Assembly (NCBI GenBank): GCA_024181965.1
Contig: BQXS01011278.1
Location: forward strand, 10,463 to 36,053
Source of the DNA: Aduncisulcus paluster
Lineage: Eukaryota > Fornicata
Direction of reading: 5' to 3'
DNA: 25,591 bases
Part shown: positions 9,079 to 18,851 of the stretch, one piece after another
How the letters are laid out: each line of letters opens with the position of its first letter
How positions within the stretch are numbered: position 1 is the stretch's first letter
The notes under the pieces: model-generated
The model's input: the letters and a program-made list of their open reading frames with translations, nothing else
What the model was told of the DNA's origin: nothing
Database searches by the model: none
Made by a program: the position numbers and the translations under genes

Positions 9079-10554
9079 TTATTCGCCTCCCATTTCCATC
9101 CGAAGTTCAGCAGCCTTCCTTGCTGTTTCCTCTCTGTCAGTCGATTCGCCCAATTTAAGGCCAGTGAGTGGAGAAGACGATACACGGGCCCCCATTCCAG
9201 TTCTACGAGGGGAAGTGAGGAGGAAAGCAGCCTGAGAAGCCAAGGGAGGCGAAGGTCTGGGTTCAACTCCATCACCAGCAGCAACAAACACGGCTTCAGG
9301 CTCAACACCACCTTCTATTGTTCTTCCATCGTGAATGTAAGCCGTGAGTCTTGAATGAGCACTTTCCCAAGGAAGCGAGACTTGATCAGGGTCAAACTCA
9401 GTCGTAGCATTGGGAGAAGATGTTCCCAGACCCTCTCTGTCGGCCTTAGCACGTCTTCTACGCTCTTCACGGGCACCACTCTCACGATCACCCATACGAC
9501 CCATTCCAAAGAGCCTCTTCGCTTCTTTCAACCGTTCACTCTTCTCACGTCTATATGTCACCTCATAAAGAGATAATTCAGCCTTAAATTGTTGTTCAAG
9601 AGCAGTAAAATCCTTCTTCCTGGCTACCTCAAGTTGTTTACGTCCTTGCTCGATCCTAGCAATCAACCTGGTCTTTCCATCCCTTTGAATCTGTAAAAGT
9701 CTTCTAACTAAACGATCGGCCGTTTTTAAATACTTTTCCTCATGACGATCAAGCTCCCAAGCCCTCAATTCATCAGCACGACGCTTAACTTGGCTTGCTT
9801 CCTTATATTTTCCTTGTGATACAAGGGAACGTTGTATTCTCTCCATATTTAACAAACTCGCAGATGGACGGAATCTAAATGATCGCAGTAAGGACGATTC
9901 GAGTTGAGCAAATTCACGACTCTCCACAGAAGGAGCATCAGTAGGATTTCCACGCGATGACAACATACGCTCACGTGGAGATCTTGGACTACGAATATCA
10001 GCCTCGGTTATGTCTTTCTTACGCTCCAAAAACTGACGAAGCCTCTCATTTTTAGTCTTGGCAGAGTTTTTAAATCTTTGACGTTGCTCAGCATGCCTTT
10101 TTTCCATTTCAGAAATCATATCATTTGAATTGGTATCATATTCAGCTAAATCATGTTCCCAACGATTTCTCAATTCAATTTTGACTTCTTCATGAACCCT
10201 GTGGAGCTCATCAAGCTGAGCCACATGTTCCGATTCGAGTTGTTCATTAACTTTCCGCAAATATGACGCTTTGTGTTTCTTAATTTCTTTTTTCATCTGC
10301 TCAGCTTTAATATACTCTTGTCCTTCATCCAACTTGATTAATTCTTGTTCAAGCTTCTCCCTACATTAAAATATAGCAATAAAAGATAAATAAAAACAAG
10401 GAAATTCAATTCAATTTGTAAATATTGTAAAGATATTAGCGAAAACACAAACATGATGAAAACATGCATCTCACCACATATATTCAGACAAAAAGAATTC
10501 AACATACAAATCTCGCAAGAAAACAATCTCGTCAGGGGTCAAACTATCAGCCAT
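9079..10554 (-). CDS. Coiled-coil protein of unknown function (two exons)
   Basis: Exon 1 is 10554-10508 (ATG, 15 codons plus two bases) and exon 2 is 10360-9079 (TAA). The 147-nt intron begins GTATGT and ends TTTAATGTAG; joining completes a Leu codon and makes the continuous helix sequence DEIVFLRDLEKLEQELIKLD, good support for the splice. The product is 442 aa. Residues ~16-125 and ~155-300 are charged heptad-like helices rich in K, R, E and Q, separated by an Arg/Ser/Pro-rich linker (SPRSPRERMLSSRG). The last ~110 residues are low-complexity Pro/Ser/Gly with Glu. No catalytic motif is visible. Such proteins in protists are often cytoskeletal or flagellar, but that is only a guess here. Confidence 0.8.
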
Positions 10555-10998
10555 TATCAAATCGTTGTCAAAATGCGGTAAATAAAAATTCCACTTGATT
10601 CACCGCATGTCTGAGAACAATAAGGAAGAAATTTTATTCAAAATTATATTTTATATTACAATATTTTCTGATCCAGTTGTTTTATTCTCAAATTCAAGCG
10701 ACAGACACTCTCTGTCAAAGCTTCGGAAGCTTTGGGAAATCCATTGGAAATTTGAAATATTACCAATTAAAAAATAAAAACATACCCAAATTTATTCTAA
10801 AAATCATAAAATCCATACGATATTCCACTATTACCCAAAATATTCGGCTTGTGCTACTTCCCCATCCGTATGGGTAGTTCCTGCTTCCCAAAAAGGTTCT
10901 GTATTAGCGTGTAACAAATCGAGATATAAAAAATATGTTAGCGTTCATATTACAATTACTATTGATATATCCTTTTTCCTCTTCAAGAGAAAAGAAGT
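10555..10998. other. Intergenic region with one palindrome
   Basis: The stretch lies upstream of the coiled-coil gene and downstream of the calpain gene, both on the minus strand. A TTGAC element lies 12 bases before the coiled-coil gene start (minus strand, 10567-10571), and a 19-bp palindrome lies farther away. No coding sequence or RNA gene is evident. Confidence 0.6.
10716..10734. repeat. Perfect 9-bp inverted repeat (palindrome)
   Basis: CAAAGCTTC-G-GAAGCTTTG is a 9-bp perfect inverted repeat around a single base, about 165 bp upstream of the coiled-coil gene start. It could be a dimeric transcription-factor site, but it occurs once and nothing else supports a function. Confidence 0.5.
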
Positions 10999-13263
10999 CT
11001 AGGCTGAACAACAGCCTCCCTGTTTTGCTTCAGCAGCCTCTTCTGCTTCCTTCTCTTTCCTGTTATCCTCGGTAATCTTCTTCCTCGTCATATCTTCAAG
11101 GGTTACTGTTGGAACCTTCTCTTCCTCTTCTTCCTCTTCTTTCACTTCTTCCTCTTCTTTCACTCCTTTCACTTCTTTTTCTTCTTCGACCTTTTCTTCT
11201 TCGACCTTTTGTTGTTCGATTTGTTTTTGGATGATTTCCTCTTCCTTCTCCTCTTCGACAACCTTTTCTTCCTCTTCTTTCTTTTGTTCCTCTTCAACAA
11301 CCTTTTCTTCCTCTTCTTTCTTTTCTTCCTCTAAAAAGGGTCCAACTTCTTCAGTCCCGTCTCCATAAGCACCAAAGGCTGCCATTTCTTCAGCTTCGAG
11401 TCTCCGTTTTTCCTCTTCAGCGGCAATTCTTTCTTCATCTTCTTGTTGCATTTGCCTTTCCATTTCCATGGCTTCTTGAGCCCTGAGTTTCCTTACTTCT
11501 TCCTTGGCAGCTTCAATGGCTTCCTCCTCCTCTTTCAATATGCGTTCTTTTTCTTCAGCATCGAGTTCTTCCTCCTCTTCGCCTTCTTCGCTCCACTCGT
11601 CCTTTTCCCGAGGAGCAGGCTTTTCAAGTTCAAGATCCCAACCATCACACTCTTTGCTAGAAACACCTCTCATAGTAGCTTTCAAAGGATGGCTTGAATT
11701 CTCACTCACGAGCCCCATTCGCAGATCAATTTCTTCATCGCTCACAGCACTGACCACACCAAGACAACCGTGGCCCATGAATTGTGGATTTTTGAACACA
11801 CAGGTACACTCTACAGTGAAAACAAGGTCTTGTTCAACCTTTTCTTGCGGAATAATGACATAGTTATCGATGCAATGACTACAATAACCAACCCGAGTAA
11901 CTTCATGGTTCTTCTTCCATGGAGGAATAACAGTCAAACGTAGGACTTTGACTTCACGACGCTTGTCCTTAATCATTCGTGGGTTCAAAGTCTCCAAATT
12001 CATTGTGATGATACGACCATTTGGATAAGCTCTCTTTCCAAGCTTTGAGGCAGGCACCTTTAATGTCATAACACAATGGCCTTCATCAGGACCCATTAAC
12101 CTCACAAAATGTTTGAAGAAATGCTCAAAACGAGAGGGGAACAGAGCACCTTGGAAGTCCTCGAACACAGAAAGGAAATCACTCCATTCAATATAGAAAA
12201 TACCATCATTGGCGTCAGTGTGCTTTAAAACATCAAGTAAAGTCCTGCCATCGTCGAGTTTTTCTTTCCAAATATCATCTTTATCGCCAAATGCTCCATT
12301 CCATTCGCCGTCCTTGCCCCAAGGGTTCATCATCTTGACGAGGCGAAGCATGCTCTTCTTGGCTTTCAATGATGGAGGCAAGTGGGCTTTCCGAAGCTGA
12401 ATCAAGTCCATAATTCCATATGCATGGTTTCCAACAAGCCCCTTTTGTTGTGATATCGCAGCTGCCCCAAACACACCCTTTTGGGCCTTAAGACAGTTTT
12501 TCATATAATCAAATAGATAGGATTTTTCACAATCTTTCGACATTACTCTTGGGAGAGGCACGGAAGGAGTCAAAGCAGCCAGTCCGTGGGACACGAAGCC
12601 ACCACAGATATTATCATAACCTCCACAAAGTTTTGCGAATCCTTTCTCAATCATAGACACCCATAACTCTTTGATGTTGTCACTTCGAGAGGTAATTGGT
12701 TGCCAGGCAGTGACTGTTAGCGATCCATCGTGATTCCTCTGCAATCTCAAAGGACATAAGGCTAATTTGCGATCAACGGGCACAAACACTGGTTTACCGA
12801 GGACATAAAAACGAGTGACAATCCTACCGCTCTCAGGATCATCAATAGGGATGAATTTGTCAAGAAGCCAGGGGAATGGAGCAAGAGCACAGATACTGGA
12901 GATAAACCAACAATCTCCAATAGATCCTTGGTGAATATCGCTAATATGGATACCATCTTCATCAGTCAAGACACTATCTTCAATTTCTCTATATGTCATC
13001 TTGCCTTCAAATCCGTGAGAAGATATTAATTCGTATTTCTGTCCAAAAGCTTTTTTAGCATCAGTAAAAACCGGATCAACGTATGGAGTAGTACTTGAAC
13101 CCTCCATAGAGAAGGTAGCATCTGTCGCATACGATGTAATAAGCTCTAAACCAAGCTCTTGTAAATTTTTTCCAGCATCAATACCAGAAGTTCTAACATC
13201 GTCGACGTTAGTAGCTTCATAATACCGCATTTTTGTTTTTTCTGTTGTTCCAATGTCGCTCAT
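10999..13263 (-). CDS. Calpain-family cysteine protease with KE-rich tail and C-terminal CaaX-like motif
   Basis: 754-aa protein from ATG 13261-13263 to TAG. Residues ~60-380 form a C2-type (calpain) papain-like protease core. The oxyanion Gln and catalytic Cys sit in HQGSIGDCWFISS (Q112, C118), the His in GLVGNHAYG (H280) and the Asn in MMNPWG (N313), so the triad is intact and the enzyme should be active. A beta-rich segment (~390-540), probably a calpain domain III/C2-like module, follows. From ~560 the chain is a long Glu/Lys coiled-coil-like tail. The last residues GGCCSA fit a CaaX prenylation box (Cys-Cys-Ser-Ala) with an adjacent Cys suited to palmitoylation, suggesting membrane anchoring. 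No penta-EF-hand domain is present. The gene is divergent from the LRR gene. Substrates are unknown. Confidence 0.92.
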   Translation of the reverse strand: MSDIGTTEKTKMRYYEATNVDDVRTSGIDAGKNLQELGLELITSYATDATFSMEGSSTTPYVDPVFTDAKKAFGQKYELISSHGFEGKMTYREIEDSVLTDEDGIHISDIHQGSIGDCWFISSICALAPFPWLLDKFIPIDDPESGRIVTRFYVLGKPVFVPVDRKLALCPLRLQRNHDGSLTVTAWQPITSRSDNIKELWVSMIEKGFAKLCGGYDNICGGFVSHGLAALTPSVPLPRVMSKDCEKSYLFDYMKNCLKAQKGVFGAAAISQQKGLVGNHAYGIMDLIQLRKAHLPPSLKAKKSMLRLVKMMNPWGKDGEWNGAFGDKDDIWKEKLDDGRTLLDVLKHTDANDGIFYIEWSDFLSVFEDFQGALFPSRFEHFFKHFVRLMGPDEGHCVMTLKVPASKLGKRAYPNGRIITMNLETLNPRMIKDKRREVKVLRLTVIPPWKKNHEVTRVGYCSHCIDNYVIIPQEKVEQDLVFTVECTCVFKNPQFMGHGCLGVVSAVSDEEIDLRMGLVSENSSHPLKATMRGVSSKECDGWDLELEKPAPREKDEWSEEGEEEEELDAEEKERILKEEEEAIEAAKEEVRKLRAQEAMEMERQMQQEDEERIAAEEEKRRLEAEEMAAFGAYGDGTEEVGPFLEEEKKEEEEKVVEEEQKKEEEEKVVEEEKEEEIIQKQIEQQKVEEEKVEEEKEVKGVKEEEEVKEEEEEEEKVPTVTLEDMTRKKITEDNRKEKEAEEAAEAKQGGCCSA

Positions 13264-13710
13264 TTTTTCTTTTTTTCTTATGTAGACAAATCTGGTTGGA
13301 ATCCGATTTGTTTTTCCAATGGGAGATTCACACGATTTTTCATATATTGGAAAGATATTTTGTTGATTTTGGTACTCTTATAAACTTCATCGCGTTAAGA
13401 TCTGTGATTTTTTATGTTTTCAAACGTTCAGGAAAATTGTTCTTTTTGAGTCTTGACCACTGGTGGCCTTATTGCAATTCAGATAGTGATCAGGACACAT
13501 TTCACGTTAACATAAAGGACATTTAGTACCCTTGCAAACATCTGAGACCAAGCCCACACGTTTGCGACATACACACATTGTGCCAATTATTGTGAGATCA
13601 AAATCATAGTAGCAATAATTCATACCAGATAGAGTTTGTAATGAGAATAAAAAGTTTTATGATTAGTTGATTCGACGATATCGATTGAAATTTCACATTG
13701 TACAGCAGTA
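13264..13710. promoter_or_regulatory. Divergent intergenic region (calpain / LRR gene)
   Basis: The 447 bp between two divergent start codons must hold both promoters. A T-rich tract immediately precedes the calpain start. I find no clear TATA element or shared motif and no gene in it. Confidence 0.5.
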
Positions 13711-15155
13711 ATGAGTGAGAACGAACAAGATACCCATATTGAAACAGGACACGACGAATCAATAGTCGACGGATCAATAGTTAATGATGAAACGAAGCAT
13801 CCTGTTGTTGCTGAGAGCAGAATTTCTGATCCTGCTGCTGTCGCCTCTGATATTGATAATGAGGAAGCTGAAAGGGCAGTTACCGATAAGCCAATAGAGA
13901 ATGAGTCGGAAGAAGAAGAAGACGATGAAGATTCCTCCTCCTCTTCTGTTTCTTCAACTTCCTCCGAGTCCGAGCAAATAGAGGATAAAAAGACGGGTGA
14001 TTCTGAGGATAACGACAATCAAAAAGAACAAGAAGAAGAAAACAAACAACTTGTTGAAGAAATGAAACGTCAGGAAGAAGAGGCCGAGAAAAGACAAAAA
14101 GAAGAATTAGAACGNNNNNNNNNNNNNNNNNNNNCGCCTCTGATATTGATAATGAGGAAGCTGAAAGGGCAGTTACCGATAAGCCAATAGAGAATGAGTC
14201 GGAAGAAGAAGAAGACGATGAAGATTCCTCCTCCTCTTCTGTTTCTTCAACTTCCTCCGAGTCCGAGCAAATAGAGGATAAAAAGACGGGTGATTCTGAG
14301 GATAACGACAATCAAAAAGAACAAGAAGAAGAAAACAAACAACTTGTTGAAGAAATGAAACGTCAGGAAGAAGAGGCCGAGAAAAGACAAAAAGAAGAAT
14401 TAGAACGTCAAAAACAGGAGGAAGAAGAGAAGCTCCGCGAAGAACAACGCGTAACTGCCGAACAAGAAATGTCTAAACGTGAAGAATCTTCTGATTCAAC
14501 CGAGCTATCAGAAAAAGGTTCAGTTGAAAAAGATAACGAAGACCTTCCCCATTCCCCCATTCAAACTACCGTTGTTGTGCCTGGAAGGGATGAGATTGTG
14601 CCCCAACCTCCAGCAGAGAAGCCTTATGTATACAAACGCCCAATCAACATAGGGAGACCTGCCAGTCAGTCCCAGGATCGTCCTGGAGAAGAGAAAGAGT
14701 ATGTAACTTCATTATTACCAACATCTGCTTTCTCAAGGTATAAAATCAAGTGTGAAGAGATCAAATGTTTCCCCAACCCTTACTTGTGCAAACTATTATC
14801 TGCTGCCGGCGATTCCAAGAGTGAAATCACTCACCTCGACCTTAGCAAGACATATATTGGTGACAAGAACGCTGTGAGTCTTGCCCATGCCCTGAAAGAC
14901 CAACGTCTCGTCGACCTTGATATTTCTCAGAATGGTATTGGAAATGACGGATGTGTTGCTCTCTGCGAGGCCCTTCGAGGAACCCAGATTCGTAAGATTA
15001 GCCTTCAGCAGAATATGATTTCAGAGAGAGGAGCCAAGGCTATCCTCTCATTACTCGAGGGCACTCCTTCTCTCTTGGATGTCAATTATAGCGGTAATCC
15101 CATCAGAAGTCGGTTAAGGACCAGGCTTTTGAAAGAATTGATGAAACGAAAGTAA
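13711..15155 (+). CDS. Acidic coiled-coil protein with C-terminal RI-type leucine-rich repeats; broken by assembly gap
   Basis: The frame opens at ATG 13711 and runs into a 20-N gap at 14115; it resumes after the gap and ends at TAA 15153-15155. Because 13842-14114 and 14135-14407 are identical, the real gene is 13711-14114 continued directly at 14408-15155. That join keeps the frame (404 + 748 nt) and gives 383 aa. The first ~95 residues are acidic and Ser-rich, ~100-160 are a KE/QE-rich helix, and ~160-255 are a linker. Residues ~274-375 carry about three ribonuclease-inhibitor-type LRRs (LDLSKTYIGDKNAVSLAHAL, then LDISQNGIGNDG and ISLQQNMISERG). RI-type LRRs mediate protein binding; similar short LRR blocks occur in axonemal and tropomodulin-like proteins, but the role here is unassigned. 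Confidence 0.8.
13842..14114 (+). repeat. Left copy of 273-bp duplicated contig end
   Basis: Identical base for base to 14135-14407. It ends exactly at the N gap. The pattern is that of two overlapping contigs placed in one scaffold without merging, and not of a biological duplication. Confidence 0.93.
14115..14134. other. Assembly gap (20 N)
   Basis: Twenty unknown bases. The flanks overlap by 273 bp, so the true gap size is probably negative and nothing is missing. Confidence 0.97.
14135..14407 (+). repeat. Right copy of 273-bp duplicated contig end
   Basis: Second copy of 13842-14114, beginning at the first base after the gap in the middle of an LRR-gene codon. Collapsing the two copies restores an uninterrupted reading frame. 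Confidence 0.93.
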
Positions 15156-15335
15156 TGATGATTTACATTTTACTCGTTTTTCAACAATGAAGCAAGTCCA
15201 ATGGACTTAGTCCATTTATTTATTTCGCCCTTTCTTGTACCTATATTTTTAGATTGATTGAACTTCACTTTCAGCAATCAAATTGATTCAATTATTGAGA
15301 ATAAATATCCAATTATTCCCATAATATTGTAGATA

Positions 15336-15351
15336 CTCAGAGAGCTCTGAG
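15336..15351. repeat. Short inverted repeat (7-bp stem, 2-base loop)
   Basis: CTCAGAG-AG-CTCTGAG, just before the repeat array and followed 25 bp later by a second hairpin. Confidence 0.5.
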
Positions 15352-15375
15352 AAACAAACACAGAGAGAGTTAAGT

Positions 15376-15398
15376 GAGACTATATATTAAATAGTCTC
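15376..15398. repeat. Short inverted repeat (8-bp stem, 7-base loop)
   Basis: GAGACTAT and ATAGTCTC flank a 7-base AT loop. It lies directly upstream of the left edge of the repeat array and is present once. Confidence 0.5.
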
Positions 15399-15414
15399 CT
15401 AAAACACAACAGAG

Positions 15415-16910
15415 GAACATTAGCTCGAAGCACAAAAATAATCAATGCAACACCACTCCACAATTCAATAAGAATCGACCGAAAAGAAGAAGAATATAGA
15501 ATGATAGAGAGAGAGAGAGAGAGAAAGGAAGAAAAAAGATAAAAGGATATGAATTACAAAAGATAGAAATAGACATAAGAATATGCCAAAAAAATCAAAA
15601 TATATAGATATAATAAAACTATTTTCTGCATGTTATAAAATTAGAACATGAGAAAGAATGGAGAAGTATAATGCCAGAGATTAAACAAATAAGCCAAGGG
15701 AAAAAGCAGAAGATGATCGATTAGAATTATCGATCTCATTTATCAAAAAAGATTGTAAATAATTGCAAATAGATTGGAATAACGATTGTATTATATGAAT
15801 TGAATAGAACCTCATTGAGAGAGATAGAAAAATGAGAACAGTCAATTCAATAATAATAATAATAATAATAAAATCACAAATATATAGATATAATAAAACT
15901 ATTTTCTGCATGTTATAAAATTAGAACATGAGAAAGAATGGAGAAGTATAATGCCAGAGATTAAACAAATAAGCCAAGGGAAAAAGCAGAAGATGATCGA
16001 TTAGAATTATCGATCTCATTTATCAAAAAAGATTGTAAATAATTGCAAATAGATTGGAATAACGATTGTATTATATGAATTGAATAGAACCTCATTGAGA
16101 GAGATAGAAAAATGAGAACAGTCAATTCAATAATAAGAACATTAGCTCGAAGCACAAAAATAATCAATGCAACACCACTCCACAATTCAATAAGAATCGA
16201 CCGAAAAGAAGAAGAATATAGAATGATAGAGAGAGAGAGAGAGAGAAAGGAAGAAAAAAGATAAAAGGATATGAATTACAAAAGATAGAAATAGACATAA
16301 GAATATGCCAAAAAAATCAAAATATATAGATATAATAAAACTATTTTCTGCATGTTATAAAATTAGAACATGAGAAAGAATGGAGAAGTATAATGCCAGA
16401 GATTAAACAAATAAGCCAAGGGAAAAAGCAGAAGATGATCGATTAGAATTATCGATCTCATTTATCAAAAAAGATTGTAAATAATTGCAAATAGATTGGA
16501 ATAACGATTGTATTATATGAATTGAATAGAACCTCATAGAGAGAGAGAGAGAGAGAAAGGAAGAAAAAAGATAAAAGGATATGAATTACAAAAGATAGAA
16601 ATAGACATAAGAATATGCCAAAAAAATCAAAATATATAGATATAATAAAACTATTTTCTGCATGTTATAAAATTAGAACATGAGAAAGAATGGAGAAGTA
16701 TAATGCCAGAGATTAAACAAATAAGCCAAGGGAAAAAGCAGAAGATGATCGATTAGAATTATCGATCTCATTTATCAAAAAAGATTGTAAATAATTGCAA
16801 ATAGATTGGAATAACGATTGTATTATATGAATTGAATAGAACCTCATTGAGAGAGATAGAAAAATGAGAACAGTCAATTCAATAATAATAATAATAATAA
16901 AATCACAAAT
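15415..16910. repeat. Nested direct-repeat array with four identical 215-bp cores
   Basis: The array is built from four modules. Core C (215 bp) occurs at 15601-15815, 15881-16095, 16323-16537 and 16633-16847 with no difference that I can see. Module A (starting at 15415 and 16137) and module B with a GA run (starting near 15503, 16226 and 16536) precede some cores; module D ending in an ATA microsatellite follows cores 1, 2 and 4. The order is A-B-C-D / C-D / A-B-C / B-C-D. The longest direct repeat is 15415-15815 = 16137-16537 (401 bp, offset 722). Junctions sit in short shared sequences (GAACATTAG, GA runs, AAATAT). Each core carries a 7-bp stem inverted repeat (GATCGAT...ATCGATC, e.g. 15715-15735). 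Identity of all copies means either recent duplication or assembly artefact. Confidence 0.9.
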
Positions 16911-17114
16911 ATGCTTCTCTTTGAAACATAATGAGAAATATCTAAAAATAGATTTAGAAAAGAAGTAATATGCTTGAAAACATCCCGAGAAATGAATAAT
17001 AGATCATCAGATTTCATTTGTAAATAAATGAAAAGAGAATCATATATATTAATTATATTTTATAAAGAAAAACAACAAAGAATCGAATAGAATAGAATTT
17101 TTAAAACAAACAAA

Positions 17115-17144
17115 TACTGTACTGTACTATACTGTACTGTACTA
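17115..17144. repeat. TACTG-type microsatellite
   Basis: TACTG units repeat with one TACTA interruption, about 40 bp beyond the 3' end of the BPI-like gene. Confidence 0.75.
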
Positions 17145-17183
17145 ACGATAAAACAACAAGGATTTCATCGCTTCAATCAAATT

Positions 17184-18851
17184 CTACCCAAGGAATTGAC
17201 TGCATACAGAGTTTGATTTAATCTGCATGCTTGACTGCGAGTTTGGAGGAGAAAGTCGAGGGGATGAAATAGGTGAGCCGTTCAGATGCTCATGTAAATT
17301 ACTTTCAATCTGATTCACAAGCTGCTCTTTCTGTTCGCTTGAAAGTATATTTATCCTCTCCTTTCCATCACAAGGACAGACATCCCCGAGCAGGGCAACA
17401 TAATCATCACCAAAGAAGGCCATTTCATTACAAAAACAGCCATCTCCAACGACTATACCATCAATCTTGAATGCAGCAGCGAACGAAGACAACCAGGGCA
17501 CGAAATAAGAGCTGAGATAGTTGAGAGATGTGAAGAGGAACCCACTCATATCGACATTGCCAGCACCGACAGTGAACACGATATCTGAGCATGTGTAAAG
17601 GTCGAAATCGAAGAAGAGACTATTGTCAGAAACATCAACAGTGGGCCACGCAACCATATTGATAGTTGCAGTAGCAGAAACAATCGTAGTCCAAGAATCG
17701 CCCATTGAAGACTTCTGAGATATTGAAATTATCACAGGATACTGAATATCCACTGCAGAAACAAGCATGAAGACATCCGGAACATCTTGAACAATCACGG
17801 AGAAGGTACTAAGACAAGTGTCATCATCAACGAGGCACATACCTGGTATTGTGGAGCCATCTGGGACAAGGATGCTCAAAGATGAAGAGGAAATACTCCC
17901 AGAATAATTGAATGCATCCCTGTAATAAAAGATCCAAGCCAAAGAACCGATATAATCAAGAGAAAAAATATGCTGAAGTCCACTAGAATCAATAACATCG
18001 GGAATCTCGTCACCAAGATGCATGGACGTGTACAATGGCGTATCATCTTGGACCCAAACATAAGAATAGGTTGAAGCCATGTACTGAGTCACAATTACAG
18101 GATCAGCCACCATGCGTTCATCTAGACCACTTGTAAGTGAGTCATTTGCATTCCCGGGTCCATGATTCTCATTCACATTCACTTGATTGCAAGTGGGACT
18201 GTTTCTAATCGCAGCATTCACCATAGTCTCAACAGAAGTCTTGAGAGCAATATCAATAGTGTTCTCAACAAGAACTGTGATCGTAGGTTCGAGCGCAGCA
18301 ACAATAATTGAATATAAATCTTCCATATTTCCATGAATAACAATATTCAAACTCTCGATTGTAAATTCAACATCATCCATTTGAAGGTATTCATACCCTT
18401 CATCATCAGCAGTCAATCCAACAAGAACATAAAAATATGCCTTGGAAACAGATACATCGAGCTCTCCACCATCAGACATATAAGGGAATGTCTGTTGTTT
18501 GAAGCTCCATTGGAAGGTTAAGCGAACCTCCAGATCAGTGGCGTGAGCATTGACACCAATATCGTCAGTAAATCCCAAAGAAACATCTCCAATATAAAAA
18601 GTTGTGAATGCACCATCGTCTAGATTAAAAGTAATGGAGCCAATTGGAGTATTAATATTGAAAGAAGTGTCTGGGATATTTACGGAAGCAACAGCTTCAA
18701 CAATCTCTTCCTTAAAAATATCACAGTATGTATCCACAGCAGAGAGAGTTAATGTTTCCTTTCCACCACGATATGACTGGAAAGATGTGTCAGAGAACAC
18801 TGATTCGAAAATAAGAAGGAAAAGAAGTAGGAAAATACAATGAAAATTCAT
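17184..18851 (-). CDS. Secreted BPI/LBP/CETP-like lipid-binding protein
   Basis: 555-aa protein from ATG 18849-18851, chosen because it is followed at once by a clean signal peptide (MNFHCIFLLLFLLIFESVFS). The frame extends upstream but without the signal at its front. The N-terminal half follows the BPI-fold plan: alternating beta strands (SFNINTPIGSITFNLDDGAF, then an acidic GGELDVSVSKAYF stretch) leading to the amphipathic segment before ~residue 220 with two conserved helices ending in a Cys near NSPTCNQ. The C-terminal half has a second beta-rich region, with a Cys-rich segment (GDGCFCNEM ... DVCPCDG) near residues 495-520. Family members bind lipids or lipopolysaccharide in a hydrophobic groove. 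Length is a little above the usual 450-490 aa. The family call rests on fold pattern; sequence identity is low. The bases before the ATG include TTGAC (18861-18865, minus strand). Confidence 0.65.
   Translation of the reverse strand: MNFHCIFLLLFLLIFESVFSDTSFQSYRGGKETLTLSAVDTYCDIFKEEIVEAVASVNIPDTSFNINTPIGSITFNLDDGAFTTFYIGDVSLGFTDDIGVNAHATDLEVRLTFQWSFKQQTFPYMSDGGELDVSVSKAYFYVLVGLTADDEGYEYLQMDDVEFTIESLNIVIHGNMEDLYSIIVAALEPTITVLVENTIDIALKTSVETMVNAAIRNSPTCNQVNVNENHGPGNANDSLTSGLDERMVADPVIVTQYMASTYSYVWVQDDTPLYTSMHLGDEIPDVIDSSGLQHIFSLDYIGSLAWIFYYRDAFNYSGSISSSSLSILVPDGSTIPGMCLVDDDTCLSTFSVIVQDVPDVFMLVSAVDIQYPVIISISQKSSMGDSWTTIVSATATINMVAWPTVDVSDNSLFFDFDLYTCSDIVFTVGAGNVDMSGFLFTSLNYLSSYFVPWLSSFAAAFKIDGIVVGDGCFCNEMAFFGDDYVALLGDVCPCDGKERINILSSEQKEQLVNQIESNLHEHLNGSPISSPRLSPPNSQSSMQIKSNSVCSQFLG

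Larger units (their letters stand above)
15156..17183. other. 2-kb gene-free region containing a nested repeat array
   Basis: The region lies between the tails of the LRR gene (+) and the BPI-like gene (-). It has two small inverted repeats (15336-15351 and 15376-15398), a nested direct-repeat array (15415-16910), and a TACTG-type microsatellite near its right end. The frames in the array are low-complexity, repeat with the array and look non-coding. There is no transposase, reverse transcriptase, tRNA or rRNA signature. Confidence 0.75.

Noticed and set aside
11000-11600. Long antisense frames opposite the calpain KE-rich tail and other acidic regions
   Set aside because: Low-complexity Glu/Lys codons on one strand create Ser/Phe/Leu-rich open frames on the other; these are shadows.
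13842-14407. A biological internal tandem duplication in the LRR protein
   Set aside because: The copies are exactly identical and abut the N gap on both sides; an unmerged contig overlap explains this more simply.
15681-16185. Two similar ~75-aa frames on the minus strand
   Set aside because: They lie inside the repeated core C and its flank, duplicate along with the array, have hydrophobic low-complexity translation and no conserved features.
15415-16910. CRISPR array or transposon
   Set aside because: Repeat units are long and nested without regular spacers, no terminal repeats with target-site duplications are evident, and no transposase or cas gene is present.
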